Source: JBEKHT01 sp050012135
GTDB lineage: Bacteria > Chloroflexota > Anaerolineae > Anaerolineales > RBG-16-64-43
Direction: 5' to 3'
Assembly (NCBI GenBank): GCA_050012135.1
Contig: JBEKHT010000022.1
Coordinates: 1 to 35,625 of the forward strand
Length of the DNA stretch: 35,625 nucleotides
A program made the translations under genes and the position numbers. The notes beneath the pieces were generated by a model. That model did no database searches, was not told the DNA's origin, and saw only the letters and a list, made by a program, of their open reading frames with translations. Below, piece by piece: positions 15,994-23,535 of this stretch; the first letter of the stretch is position 1, and every line of letters begins with the position of its first letter.

Positions 15994-16025
15994 GGGCCCG
16001 TAGCGCAGGCTGGGAAGCGTCTCAA
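15994..16025 (+). repeat. Inverted relic of a tRNA-Ala 5' half
   Basis: On the plus strand this 32-bp stretch starts GGGCCCGTAGCGCAG and ends AGCGTCTCAA, matching the acceptor, D arm and anticodon 5' strand of the tRNA-Ala(GGC) at 16092-16123, but in the opposite direction. It stops exactly inside the anticodon loop. The two copies make an inverted repeat around the attachment core. A hairpin TCCCGGA/TCCGGGA (15968-15988) lies just before it. Confidence 0.65.
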
Positions 16026-16050
16026 CCCGCCTGCGAAGCGATCTGCCCAG

Positions 16051-16100
16051 TGGACCCAGCGGGATTCGAACCCGCGACCTTCTCAATGCCATTGAGACGC
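16051..16100 (-). repeat. Right attachment site inside tRNA-Ala(GGC)
   Basis: Direct repeat of 78-127. It covers the 3' 50 nt of the tRNA gene, which by the usual logic of tRNA-targeting elements was brought in by the element. The C-G pair of its T stem differs from the A-T pair kept at the left end. Confidence 0.85.
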
Positions 16101-16123
16101 GCTCCCAACTGCGCTATGGGCCC
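16051..16123 (-). tRNA. tRNA-Ala (anticodon GGC)
   Basis: 73 nt, no encoded CCA. Acceptor GGGCCCA/TGGGTCC with one G-U pair, D stem GCGC/GCGC, anticodon stem TCTCA/TGAGA with loop ATGGCAT giving anticodon GGC, T arm GCGGG-TTCGAAT-CCCGC, discriminator A. The G3-U70 pair is the classic alanine identity element. The 3' half is the integration site of the element to the left. Confidence 0.97.
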
Positions 16124-16141
16124 GGTCCTCGCAACTTGCTG

Positions 16142-16170
16142 ATTCTACCCGTCCGGGGGCGATGCGTCAA
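16142..16170 (-). promoter_or_regulatory. Promoter of tRNA-Ala(GGC)
   Basis: On the minus strand TTGACG (16165-16170) is followed after 17 nt by TAGAAT (16142-16147). The start site would be near 16135, about 12 nt before the tRNA. Confidence 0.75.
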
Positions 16171-16174
16171 CGAG

Positions 16175-16247
16175 TGGACCTGGAGGGATTCGAACCCTCG
16201 ACCTCTTCAGTGCGATTGAAGCGCGCTCCCAACTGCGCTACAGGCCC
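16175..16247 (-). tRNA. tRNA-Ala (anticodon CGC)
   Basis: 73 nt, no encoded CCA. Acceptor GGGCCTG/CAGGTCC with the G3-U70 alanine signature, anticodon stem CTTCA/TGAAG with loop ATCGCAC giving CGC, T arm GAGGG-TTCGAAT-CCCTC, discriminator A. It lies 51 bp upstream of tRNA-Ala(GGC), same strand. Its T stem equals that of the displaced tRNA fragment at 78-127. Confidence 0.97.
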
Positions 16248-16279
16248 ATGAGGCTCAGGGGATTCCAGCTTCGACGGAC

Positions 16280-16309
16280 ATTCTACCCCGCGGCCGAAAC
16301 GGATGTCAA
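16280..16309 (-). promoter_or_regulatory. Promoter of tRNA-Ala(CGC)
   Basis: On the minus strand a perfect TTGACA (16304-16309) is followed after 18 nt by TAGAAT (16280-16285). The start site would be near 16272, about 25 nt before the tRNA. Confidence 0.75.
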
Positions 16310-16363
16310 GCGATTGGGCTCGCTGGTAGAATTGTGTCCATTCCAGAGCTGCCCGGAGAGAAT

Positions 16364-17779
16364 ATGGGGAACCGCTCAATTGCCTCCGATTTTTCAATCG
16401 CCCCTCCTCGGGATCTGCGCGATTGTCCCTGGTGGAAGCCCAAGACTGTCTCCCTGGTGGGATCTGTCCCCGCCCACGACCGCATCCTGCAACGCTTCGT
16501 ACCTCAACTCCTTCAGTCTTTCCGGGAACAAGGGCACGAGGTTCTCCCCAAGTCCGACGGAGGGGTAAATCTCTTGCTCTCTTTCGGCGATATCCCCGAC
16601 GGCCCCTCCCCAGCGGCCGAGCGCGTCCCGGAGCGGGACCTTCCCCTAGCATTGACCCTGATGCGCGAATTCGGCCTGAAACGCCGCCCGGACAACCTCG
16701 TCCTGCTCGTGTCGATCCCCGAACGCTTGAGCGCTCGCCCGCACCTGGAGGTGGCGGAGCTCGCCCGGCTGGCCATGGCTCGAATGGGATCTCCAAAAAT
16801 GGTCTTCCTCAGCGGGGACCGGGAAACGGGAAACCTCTTCGAGACAACCTTCTGCACACTCGAGGGAGGACATCCATCCGACACGCAGCAGCTTGCCGAG
16901 CGGCTGCGCGATCGCCTCGTCACTTCCGCCTCGGCCAAGGAGATCGGGGCCGACTACGAAGTGCGCGAGGGAGCCGTGACGCGTGAGCGGTGGGAGGGCT
17001 CTGCGATCCCCGGCGTTCTGGTGGAGGCGGGGAAACGCATGGACCGGCTCCAGCTCCTCCCCGCTCCCAAGCGAATTGGGGAATATTGTTCCGGGAAAAT
17101 GGCCAGGATTTACGAGCACTACCTCGGCATGAAGGGCTTCAGCGAGGGGATGCTCTTCGCCTATGACCCGGGAACCGAGACTATGATGGTTACCGCCTCC
17201 GGGAGCTGGGACGTGGACAAGCGCGCCTTGCAGCGCGATGAAGTGGTGATGGTTGGCGGCCTGGAGGGCGGAAGACTGCAGGTCCTTGCTCCGCCCGGCG
17301 TGCGCACCAAGGGGCCCTCGGTCGAGGCCCTGGAGATGTTCAGCTTGCTCCAGTCCGTCCCGCGCCTGCGCGTCAGGGAGGCGGCTCCTGGCATGTGGCG
17401 AGTGGATCCCGCCGGGACCGTCGAGGTGCCGCTCATCCGTGCGGGGATCCATGTGCACATCGGGGTGAATTCCGCGGATGAGTTCTGGATTGAGAGCATC
17501 CCCGCCAACCGCAAGCTTTACCCATACGGGTTTGGGTGCGGCACGGACCTCATGTGCGGCCTGGCGCAGGATGCCGCGCGGCGCTCGCGAGCCATCTACG
17601 ACCCGGCCGACCCTCGGGCCTACGTGCGCTGGCCGATGCTGTATCACGGAGACACGGCGATTGAGCTCTGGAAGCCAGGCGTTCCCGACACCCCCTTGGA
17701 AGGACTTCTTGACCTTTATGACCCCACCAAGGTCCGAGCCATCGCCTATTCGCCGGACCAGATCGATCAGCCAGTCTGA
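16364..17779 (+). CDS. Conserved protein of unknown function
   Basis: 471 aa from the ATG at 16364, with GGAGAG just upstream; a GTG thirty bases earlier is possible. No signal peptide or membrane segment. The protein looks soluble and globular, with an N-terminal alpha/beta region (TVSLVGSVPAHDR, VNLLLSFGD, NLVLLVSIPE) and a C-terminal part containing GIHVHIGVNSADEFWIE, YGFGCGTDLM and LYHGDTAIELW. I do not recognise the family and no catalytic signature is clear. It stands alone, divergent from the tRNA genes and convergent with the LLM oxidoreductase gene. Confidence 0.75.
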   Translation: MGNRSIASDFSIAPPRDLRDCPWWKPKTVSLVGSVPAHDRILQRFVPQLLQSFREQGHEVLPKSDGGVNLLLSFGDIPDGPSPAAERVPERDLPLALTLMREFGLKRRPDNLVLLVSIPERLSARPHLEVAELARLAMARMGSPKMVFLSGDRETGNLFETTFCTLEGGHPSDTQQLAERLRDRLVTSASAKEIGADYEVREGAVTRERWEGSAIPGVLVEAGKRMDRLQLLPAPKRIGEYCSGKMARIYEHYLGMKGFSEGMLFAYDPGTETMMVTASGSWDVDKRALQRDEVVMVGGLEGGRLQVLAPPGVRTKGPSVEALEMFSLLQSVPRLRVREAAPGMWRVDPAGTVEVPLIRAGIHVHIGVNSADEFWIESIPANRKLYPYGFGCGTDLMCGLAQDAARRSRAIYDPADPRAYVRWPMLYHGDTAIELWKPGVPDTPLEGLLDLYDPTKVRAIAYSPDQIDQPV

Positions 17780-17889
17780 CCCAAACTCCGCTCAGAGCGG
17801 ATTCCGCCCTCTGCCAAACAGCCCGTGACCTCACGGCCAGGCTCGCCTGGAGGCGACCGGCCGCGAGGGGGATTTCCTCTGCTTTCTCT

Positions 17890-18816
17890 TCAGCCCAGCT
17901 GCGGCATCAGATCACTCGCCATCAGCTCGATGGTTTCCTGATCGTTGTTGGGCCCGCGGAAAATGCAGAGCTGGATCCCCGCCTGCGCATATCCGGCCAG
18001 GAGCTCCGCGGCACGGGAGGTGGTCATCAATTCCGGCGCCGTCGGCGGGATTCCCATCCGCTCGGCCTTAAGCTTAAGCGCCTGCTCGTCACGCCCCAGG
18101 ACCAGGCTGGTTAGGCAAGTCCGCTCGATTTGGTCATAGTCGCGTCCTTCCGCCTCGCAATGTCGGCGGAGAACATCAAGCTTGTGACGTACCTGAGCAG
18201 GACTCCCAAACAGATTGCAGGCGTCGGCCTGTCGCGCTACAACGCGCAGAGTCAGCTGTTCACCGCCACCGCCAATCATCACCGGTGGGTGGGGTTTCTG
18301 CACCGGCTTGGGCTCAAGGATGGCTTCTTGGATATGAAAATAGCGGCCATCGAACGTGGCCCTTGGCTCGGTCCACATGGCCTTGATCAAGCGTACGGCC
18401 TCTTCCAGCTGGCGAATGCGAGTGGCCGGCCGCGGAGGGAACTCCCAGCCGTATTGCTTGTATTCCTTCTCATGCCAGCCGGCGCCAATGCCCAGGGTGA
18501 GGCGACCTCGGCTGATGATGTCCACGGTGGAAGCCATCTTGGCCAGCAGGGCCGGATTGCGATAGGCAACCGAGGTCACGAGCACGCCAAGTCGAGTCTT
18601 CTGGGTAACGGAGGCAAGGGCCGCCAGAGTCGTCCAGCCCTCCATGAAGGGCTCGTCCGACTCGCCGACGTTGGGAATCTGAATCAAGTGGTCCATCACG
18701 CTGAACCAGGTGAACCCGTGATTCTCCGCCCACTGGGCCTTGCGCTTGAGAGCCTCGAACGAGTCGTAGGGGCCCCCCGGGTATTGCCAGGAAGGGTTGT
18801 GAATTCCAAGCCGCAT
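17890..18816 (-). CDS. LLM-class flavin/F420-dependent oxidoreductase
   Basis: 308 aa from the ATG at 18816, preceded by AAGGAGG; the frame extends upstream but without a start site of comparable quality. The TIM-barrel luciferase-like fold is shown by RLGIHNPSWQ at the start, FTWFSVMDHLIQIPN (about 35-49), TRLGVLVTSVAYRNPALLAKM and the strong SRGRLTLGIGAGWHEKEY motif, then HPPVMIGGGGEQ. This spelling is that of F420-dependent members in Actinobacteria and Chloroflexota (family knowledge); the substrate is unknown. It is followed by the selenoprotein candidate and another LLM enzyme on the same strand. Confidence 0.88.
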   Translation of the reverse strand: MRLGIHNPSWQYPGGPYDSFEALKRKAQWAENHGFTWFSVMDHLIQIPNVGESDEPFMEGWTTLAALASVTQKTRLGVLVTSVAYRNPALLAKMASTVDIISRGRLTLGIGAGWHEKEYKQYGWEFPPRPATRIRQLEEAVRLIKAMWTEPRATFDGRYFHIQEAILEPKPVQKPHPPVMIGGGGEQLTLRVVARQADACNLFGSPAQVRHKLDVLRRHCEAEGRDYDQIERTCLTSLVLGRDEQALKLKAERMGIPPTAPELMTTSRAAELLAGYAQAGIQLCIFRGPNNDQETIELMASDLMPQLG

Positions 18817-19028
18817 AGAATCCTCCTTGTCAGGATCTTGCCCACCCAAAGGCCGGACTGACCGTCCCACGGCGCTGGGGATCAGGCAGTCACAGGCCTG
18901 CGGCCCGGCTCCGATCCACTGGAGCCACCGGGCTCGCGAACGAGTCTTCCCTCCGAGGCCTGCCTGATGAAAGCTGTCGCGGCCCTTGTCTCCACCGTGG
19001 GGCAATCCCCCAAGGTCTCCTTGCCCCG

Positions 19029-19048
19029 CCCGGCCGCTCCCGGCCGGG
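19029..19048 (-). terminator. GC-rich hairpin in the gap below the DsbA-family gene
   Basis: CCCGGCCG (19029-19036) pairs perfectly with CGGCCGGG (19041-19048) around a 4-nt loop. It lies 61 bp beyond the stop of the DsbA-family gene, in the 292-bp gap before the LLM gene. No U-tract follows on either strand. I see nothing else in 18817-19108. Confidence 0.35.
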
Positions 19049-19108
19049 GGAAGGGAACTTCGCTTGCATTGACCCGTACTTGCCCTCCAGGTGCCGACCC
19101 TTCCGCGG

Positions 19109-19726
19109 TCATGCGTCGCCCCGCTCCTGCGCCTCAAGCCGGGCAAAGCCTCGCTGGAAGACCTCGTAGGGCTGCGCTCCGACCACGGCGAAGCGCTCGT
19201 TCAAGATGTAGGTGGGCACAGCCTCAACCTCAAGAGCCCGCGCCTGGGTGATCAGCTGTTCCACCAGGGGGGTGAATTTCCCGCTCTCGACCTGCCGCCG
19301 CATTTCGTCTGCCTCAAGCCCGGCCTCTTCCGCGGCAGATCCCAGAACCTCCCAGCGGCTGAGGTCCTCCCCTTCGGCAAAGTACTTGTGAAAGACGAGG
19401 CGGTGGAATTCCTCCAATTTGCCTTGCGCCCTCGCATACTCCGTGGCTTCATGGGCCAGGCGCGTATTTGCGATTCGGGATGGAAACACCAGGCTCAGGC
19501 CGCTGTCCTGGGCCATCTGTCTCAGCCGCTCTTGCGTGCCGGCCATGCGCGACCGCACGTGGTCGGGCAACTCCAACCCTTCCGGAGGTGTGTCCGGTCT
19601 CAGGTAGAACGGGCGCCAATCTACTAGTACCTCTCGTTCTCGTTTCACCCGCTCGACCACACCCTGGCCGACGTAGCACCACGGTCAGACGTAGTCGGAG
19701 TATATGACCAATCGAATCGCAATCAT
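19109..19726 (-). CDS. DsbA/FrnE-family thiol oxidoreductase, candidate selenoprotein (UPWC active site)
   Basis: Reading from the ATG at 19726 (GAGGAG just upstream) gives MIAIRLVIYSDYV, then an in-frame TGA at 19687-19685, then PWCYVG and an uninterrupted frame to 19109: 205 aa with the TGA at residue 14. In this family the segment is DxVCPWCyiG, so the TGA replaces the first, catalytic Cys. The cis-Pro loop EAVPTYI near the C-terminus and the inserted helical domain complete the fold. A hairpin right after the TGA fits a bacterial SECIS. Other genes here use TGA as stop, so the code is standard. A start at the GTG at 19660 would lose the active site. The alternative is a nonsense mutation. 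Confidence 0.85.
19650..19673 (-). promoter_or_regulatory. Candidate bacterial SECIS element
   Basis: Counting from the base after the TGA, nt 14-19 (UCGGCC) pair with nt 27-32 (GGUCGA), and nt 12-13 (CG) pair with nt 34-35 (CG) with one bulged G. The 7-nt loop AGGGUGU has G at its second position, 21 nt after the TGA. Family rules for bacterial SECIS ask for a G among the first two loop bases at roughly 16-37 nt. The element lies inside the coding sequence, as in other bacterial selenoproteins. Confidence 0.7.
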
Positions 19727-20045
19727 GGCAACTCCTCAAAGCCGGACCCTGGTGCTGCAGGAGACCCGGACCCGATAGTTGAGCCAGCTTCGTGGGAAGA
19801 GGTGATCCCCGGCGAGAGCAGCGCCGCCCTCCCCTCCAATTCTGGCGCATTCATCCAGGCCTTTTCGCTGGCCAGGCGGGTCATACAAATCACTGCGATC
19901 CCCGGGAAAGGCGCCGGCCCGGCAGGCGGCCATTGGCCGCGCCCTGAGAGAGGGCCTTTGCGGGACATCACCTCCGTTGGAGGTTTTGCAAAGAGTTGAG
20001 TCATCTGGTGATCCATCACCCACAAGAGTTGCCCGCTCTCTCTTC
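19727..20045. other. Intergenic stretch without a secure gene
   Basis: About 319 bp between the DsbA-family gene and the second LLM gene. One minus-strand frame spans it, but it has low-complexity Pro/Gly/Ser content and no ribosome binding site, so I do not call it. No RNA or repeat recognised. Confidence 0.4.
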
Positions 20046-20918
20046 TCAAGGTGAGGCGACGGCGTCTCGCAGCCGGTCGACTTGATCCAGGGCTGGTATG
20101 GTAGGCCAGAAGATAAGCTCATCCGCGCCGATGCCCTCGAAACCTCGGACTGTAGATTGCACCGCGCTCTCCGAAGCGGGGAACGACTTGGCAATCATCT
20201 GAGCATTCGGGCCCAGGAAGCCATAGTAGTCGAGCAGATTCGGTGAGCCGCGCTCGGCCGCAGCGGGACCCAGGGCATAGTAGACGGCGCAAACGAGCCT
20301 CGGCTTGCCTTTCCTTCCCGCCTCCCGCCAGGCTGCTTCTACCAGGCTGTAGCTTTCGCGAACCCGGTCGGGACTGCCGCCGCCGCCGGAGATGTAGCCG
20401 TCGGCCAGCCGCCCAGCTCGACGCAAGGCATTTGGCTGGTTACCGCCGATGAGGATCTGAGGCCCGCCCAGCTGAACCGGTTGCGGCCCGACCGGATGAA
20501 TGCCCTCATCGGGGGGCTGCCCAGCCCAAATCCGCTTCATCCAAGCCAGCTGTTCCTCAAATCGCTTTCCTCGATTCTTGTATGCCGCTGGCGCAGTTCG
20601 AAAGTCATCCTCGCGACTCCCGATCCCCATTCCCAGCGTCAGGCGGCCTCCGGAAAGTGCATCCAGCGTTGCGGCCTGCTTGGCCAGAACGCCCGCATTG
20701 CGCAGCGGCGCAATCAGGATCGTGGTCATCAGGCGCACTCGACGAGTCACCGCCGCAACAGCCGCCAGGGTGATGAGGGACTCATAGTTGCCGTAGGCCA
20801 GCCGGTCGATGACACCCAGGCTGGAGAAAGTCGCCGTCTCCGCCCGCCGCGCCCACTCCAGGATCAGGTCCCCTTTTGCGTCGAGCAGAGTTGTAGGTAG
20901 GCCAATACCGATGTCCAT
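20046..20918 (-). CDS. LLM-class flavin-dependent oxidoreductase
   Basis: 290 aa, ATG start behind GGGAGGAAAAC. Luciferase-like TIM barrel: IGIGLPTTL at the start, FSSLGVIDRLAYGNYESL (about 31-48), VRLMTTILIAPLRNAGVLAKQ, then SGGRLTLGMGIGSREDDF and QILIGGNQPNALRRAGRLADGYI. It differs clearly from the LLM enzyme at 17890-18816, so the two are not a recent duplication. Cofactor (F420 or FMN) and substrate cannot be told from sequence. It lies upstream of the DsbA-family gene on the same strand. Confidence 0.87.
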   Translation of the reverse strand: MDIGIGLPTTLLDAKGDLILEWARRAETATFSSLGVIDRLAYGNYESLITLAAVAAVTRRVRLMTTILIAPLRNAGVLAKQAATLDALSGGRLTLGMGIGSREDDFRTAPAAYKNRGKRFEEQLAWMKRIWAGQPPDEGIHPVGPQPVQLGGPQILIGGNQPNALRRAGRLADGYISGGGGSPDRVRESYSLVEAAWREAGRKGKPRLVCAVYYALGPAAAERGSPNLLDYYGFLGPNAQMIAKSFPASESAVQSTVRGFEGIGADELIFWPTIPALDQVDRLRDAVASP

Positions 20919-21322
20919 GTTTTCCTCCCAAACCCTGAGACTGCCATGAGCTCAAGCTGTGGGTTGCCCCCCCGAATCCGACCCGGTCGAATGTCTGACT
21001 CCGCTCCACTTCGCCCGACCGAGAGGCAGATCTTTCGTTGAGAAGTCCCCCACTGATTCATGCCGGGCGGAGATTAAGACAGCATGACGGCCGCCCACGC
21101 CACGAACCATGGTTTCCCTGTTTCTCCTCTCCGCTCCAGAAGGCAGCGGTGATCCCAAGCTGTGGCCTCAGCTCGGATGTGTTTCAGAGGAGGGTCCTCT
21201 TGAGTGACCTTCCCTTCTTCCACGGGTCTTTCCCTGAAAAAAGTGCTCCGCCCCGCCCAAGGACCGTCGAGTTGACCCACAGGGCGAGTCTCCCGCCTTG
21301 CCTAGACGGATGAAGCCGGCGT
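20919..21322. other. Intergenic stretch, nothing recognised
   Basis: About 400 bp between the LLM gene and trmFO. Short frames on both strands are low-quality and overlap one another. It should hold the promoter of the LLM gene, but no clear -35/-10 pair was picked. Confidence 0.4.
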
Positions 21323-22687
21323 TCAGGCAAAGGGGAGATCGTTTTCCCGATCTGCGATGTAGTCGCGCAGTTGCTCAAGGGCGCGAGCCGCGAGGGCTGA
21401 GCCTCGCTCGAGCTTTGCCCGCGGTGGATGCTCAAGCGGCGGGAGCAGACCAAAGTTGGCCTTCATCGGCTGGAAGTGCTTCTCTTCCGCAGAAGTGATG
21501 TACCGGCAGAGGGCGCCGATCATCGTGGTTGCCGGGAGTTCGAGCAGAGGATCCCCGGCCAGGAGACGGGCAGCGTTCAATCCCGCGAGAAGGCCCGTAG
21601 CCACGTTTCCCATATAGCCTTCCACGCCTGTCAACTGGCCAGCCAAGAAGAGATCGGGGCGCGTCTTCAATTGAAGCGTCGGATGAAGCAAGCGCGGGCT
21701 GTTGACAAAGGTGTTCCGGTGCATCTGGCCGTAGCGCATGAACTCGGCCTTCTCCAGTCCCGGGATCAACCCGAACACCCTCTTCTGCTCTGCGTACTTG
21801 AGGTTGGTCTGAAACCCGACCAGGTTGTACAGGCTCCCCGCGCGATCATCCTGGCGCAGCTGTACCACCGCGAAGGGCCGTTTCCGGGTGCGAGGATCCT
21901 GGAGCCCCACCGGCCTCATCGGGCCAAAAGCGAGCGTGTCCGCCCCCCGCTCAGCCAGAATCTCCACTGGCAGACAGCCCTCGAAATATTCGTCAGCCCC
22001 GGCCCGCACGCCGGAGTGCAACGCTTCCTCGAATTCACGCAGAGGGATGCGTTCCGCCTCCTTCAATTCAGCAACAAAGTGATAGTACTGCTCTCGATCC
22101 AAGGGACAATTCAGATAGTCAAAGGATGGGCTTCGCCGGGAATCCCGAAAGGCGACCTGGGTATCGATGCTCTGCGCTGAGACCATGGGGGCAACCGCGT
22201 CAAAGAAGTAGAGGTGGGCGCTGCCCGTGAAGCGCGCGACGGCGTCGGAGAGAGCAGGCGAGGTCAAGGGGCCGGAGGCGAGGATTGCCGGTGTGTCAGG
22301 GATTTCCGTGGCCTCTTCCCGGACAACCCTAATTCTGGGATGACCCAGGATGCGTGCGGTGACGCCCTCCGCGAATGCGACCCGATCCACAGCCAGCGCC
22401 CCGCCAGCTGGGACAGAGGTGTCGCGGGCTACCTGCAGCAACAAGGAGCCCATCATCTCCAGCTCCGCCTTTAACAGTCCTCCCGCGCGATTCGGGAGTG
22501 CGGAGCCGAGCGAGTTTGAGCAAACAAGCTCCGCCAGGCGGTCCGTCCGGTGCGCCGCGGTCATCTGCAGCGGTCGCATCTCGTGGAGTCGAACCCGCAG
22601 GCCACGTTCTGCGGCCTGCCAAGCCGCCTCACAGCCCGCCAGACCGCCGCCTACCACGATCACATCGGATGAGGGCATCCCGCTCAT
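21323..22687 (-). CDS. Methylenetetrahydrofolate-tRNA-(uracil-54-C5)-methyltransferase TrmFO
   Basis: 454 aa. Makes 5-methyluridine at position 54 in the T loop of tRNA using methylene-THF and FADH2. The N-terminal FAD-binding GGGLAG (13-18) is followed by ELVCSNSLGS with Cys56. The catalytic Cys region FEGCLPVE has Cys238. GPMRPVGL, YNLVGFQTNLKYAEQKRVF and the C-terminal GQLTGVEGYMGNVATGL block are all diagnostic for TrmFO rather than its paralogue MnmG. Length matches the family (about 440-460). A second ATG at the fourth codon is an alternative start. Its tRNA substrates include the two tRNA-Ala genes of this window, whose T loops carry the expected TTCGAAT. Confidence 0.97.
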   Translation of the reverse strand: MSGMPSSDVIVVGGGLAGCEAAWQAAERGLRVRLHEMRPLQMTAAHRTDRLAELVCSNSLGSALPNRAGGLLKAELEMMGSLLLQVARDTSVPAGGALAVDRVAFAEGVTARILGHPRIRVVREEATEIPDTPAILASGPLTSPALSDAVARFTGSAHLYFFDAVAPMVSAQSIDTQVAFRDSRRSPSFDYLNCPLDREQYYHFVAELKEAERIPLREFEEALHSGVRAGADEYFEGCLPVEILAERGADTLAFGPMRPVGLQDPRTRKRPFAVVQLRQDDRAGSLYNLVGFQTNLKYAEQKRVFGLIPGLEKAEFMRYGQMHRNTFVNSPRLLHPTLQLKTRPDLFLAGQLTGVEGYMGNVATGLLAGLNAARLLAGDPLLELPATTMIGALCRYITSAEEKHFQPMKANFGLLPPLEHPPRAKLERGSALAARALEQLRDYIADRENDLPFA

Positions 22688-23535
22688 TCTACCAATTTGC
22701 CGCGCCGATCCAAGACGATTGGGGAGGCAACGGAAGATGCCGGGCCATCATGTGAGGGATCGGGCATTGTGGCGGGAGCTCCGCTGCAACCCGTGTCTAG
22801 AATTGCTCCCTGATCCAGCTGAAGTCCGGCGTCAATTCGGCCCTACGCATTCGGGGCGCAGTCAAGCTCTCGCGCTCTCGGCAGGATGTCTGGGGCTCAC
22901 CCACGTCGACAAAGGTCTTGATTCTCTTGCCCCCCAGCTTGATCGGAATCCGAGGGCTGAGCGTCCAAGGGTTTGGACTGCAGGTCCGAGGGGGATAACC
23001 CTTGATCCGCATGCGCGAAGGCACGCTGAAGAGGCCGCGTCCTGCGCCAGCTCTGCCCATCTTGTCCTCGGGCAGAGCCTACCAGCGAGACCGTCCGATT
23101 CCCCATCAAGTCCGTAACCGTCGAGAGGACGGGAGAACCCGTCCTGCAACCCTTCCGTTAGACCGAGGAGCCCTGGGCACCTGGGACCGCACCCGGATGT
23201 ACACACCGATCCGGACACGTCTCTCAACGTCTCCTGGCGGACCTGCGTATAGCAATGGCCAACATGCTGTCTCCCCCCTCCAAGGCGAGGCGCCTCGCTG
23301 GTCCTTTTGGGCGGGATCGCGCTGCCCACTGGCTTGGGTGACCATTCGATTCCCCGGGTCCCATTGGTGGCTTTCTTCGCCGCGGGGTTCCAAAGCCTGG
23401 GGCGGCGATTCTCCAGCGGCTGTGAATTACAATGGCCAGGGTCTTCAATCGGAGAGATCCATCCATAAGTCGAAGATTCGGTCCCAATCCCCACGGTTGT
23501 GCTCGCGGGGACAAACCCAAAGAGCTGTGCCAAAC
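22688..23535. other. Long gap with several strong hairpins, possible structured RNA or leader
   Basis: About 850 bp between the divergent trmFO and YhfC-like genes. Long frames exist on both strands but their Ser/Arg/Pro-rich content and lack of starts speak against coding. Three hairpins lie in a row: GTCCAA/TTGGAC (22963-22978), GCTCTGCCC/GGGCAGAGC (23050-23078) and AGGACGGG-AGAA-CCCGTCCT (23126-23145). No known RNA family is recognised. Confidence 0.4.

Larger units (their letters stand above)
78..16100. mobile_element. Integrative element inserted in tRNA-Ala(GGC), carrying defence-like cargo
   Basis: The limits are a near-perfect 50-bp direct repeat: the 3' half of a tRNA-Ala gene at 78-127 and the same segment inside the intact tRNA gene at 16051-16100. 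Integrase genes lie next to the intact tRNA, as is usual for tyrosine-recombinase islands, where the element supplies a new tRNA 3' end and displaces the old one. Contents seen: three tyrosine recombinases (one intact, one frameshifted, one C-terminal relic), a DnaB/RepA-like helicase, a ribbon-helix-helix regulator, a terminase-small-subunit-like protein, and a left block with a methyltransferase-nuclease, a TIR protein and a serine protease. No capsid, portal, tail or large terminase gene is visible. The relic integrase at about 4.75 kb may mark the join of two elements (inference). Confidence 0.85.

Noticed and set aside
19109..19660. DsbA-family gene starting at the internal GTG at 19660
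   Set aside because: That start removes the thioredoxin-fold first strand and the active site and has no Shine-Dalgarno sequence. The in-frame segment upstream of the TGA matches the family.
19723..20049. Minus-strand 108-aa frame between the LLM gene and the DsbA-family gene
   Set aside because: No ribosome binding site, Pro/Gly/Ser-rich low-complexity content, no similarity to any family known to me.
22862..23533. Minus-strand 223-aa frame in the gap before the YhfC-like gene
   Set aside because: The translated sequence is rich in Ser, Arg, Pro and Gly with no hydrophobic core pattern, and it competes with an equally long frame on the other strand; typical for GC-rich non-coding DNA.
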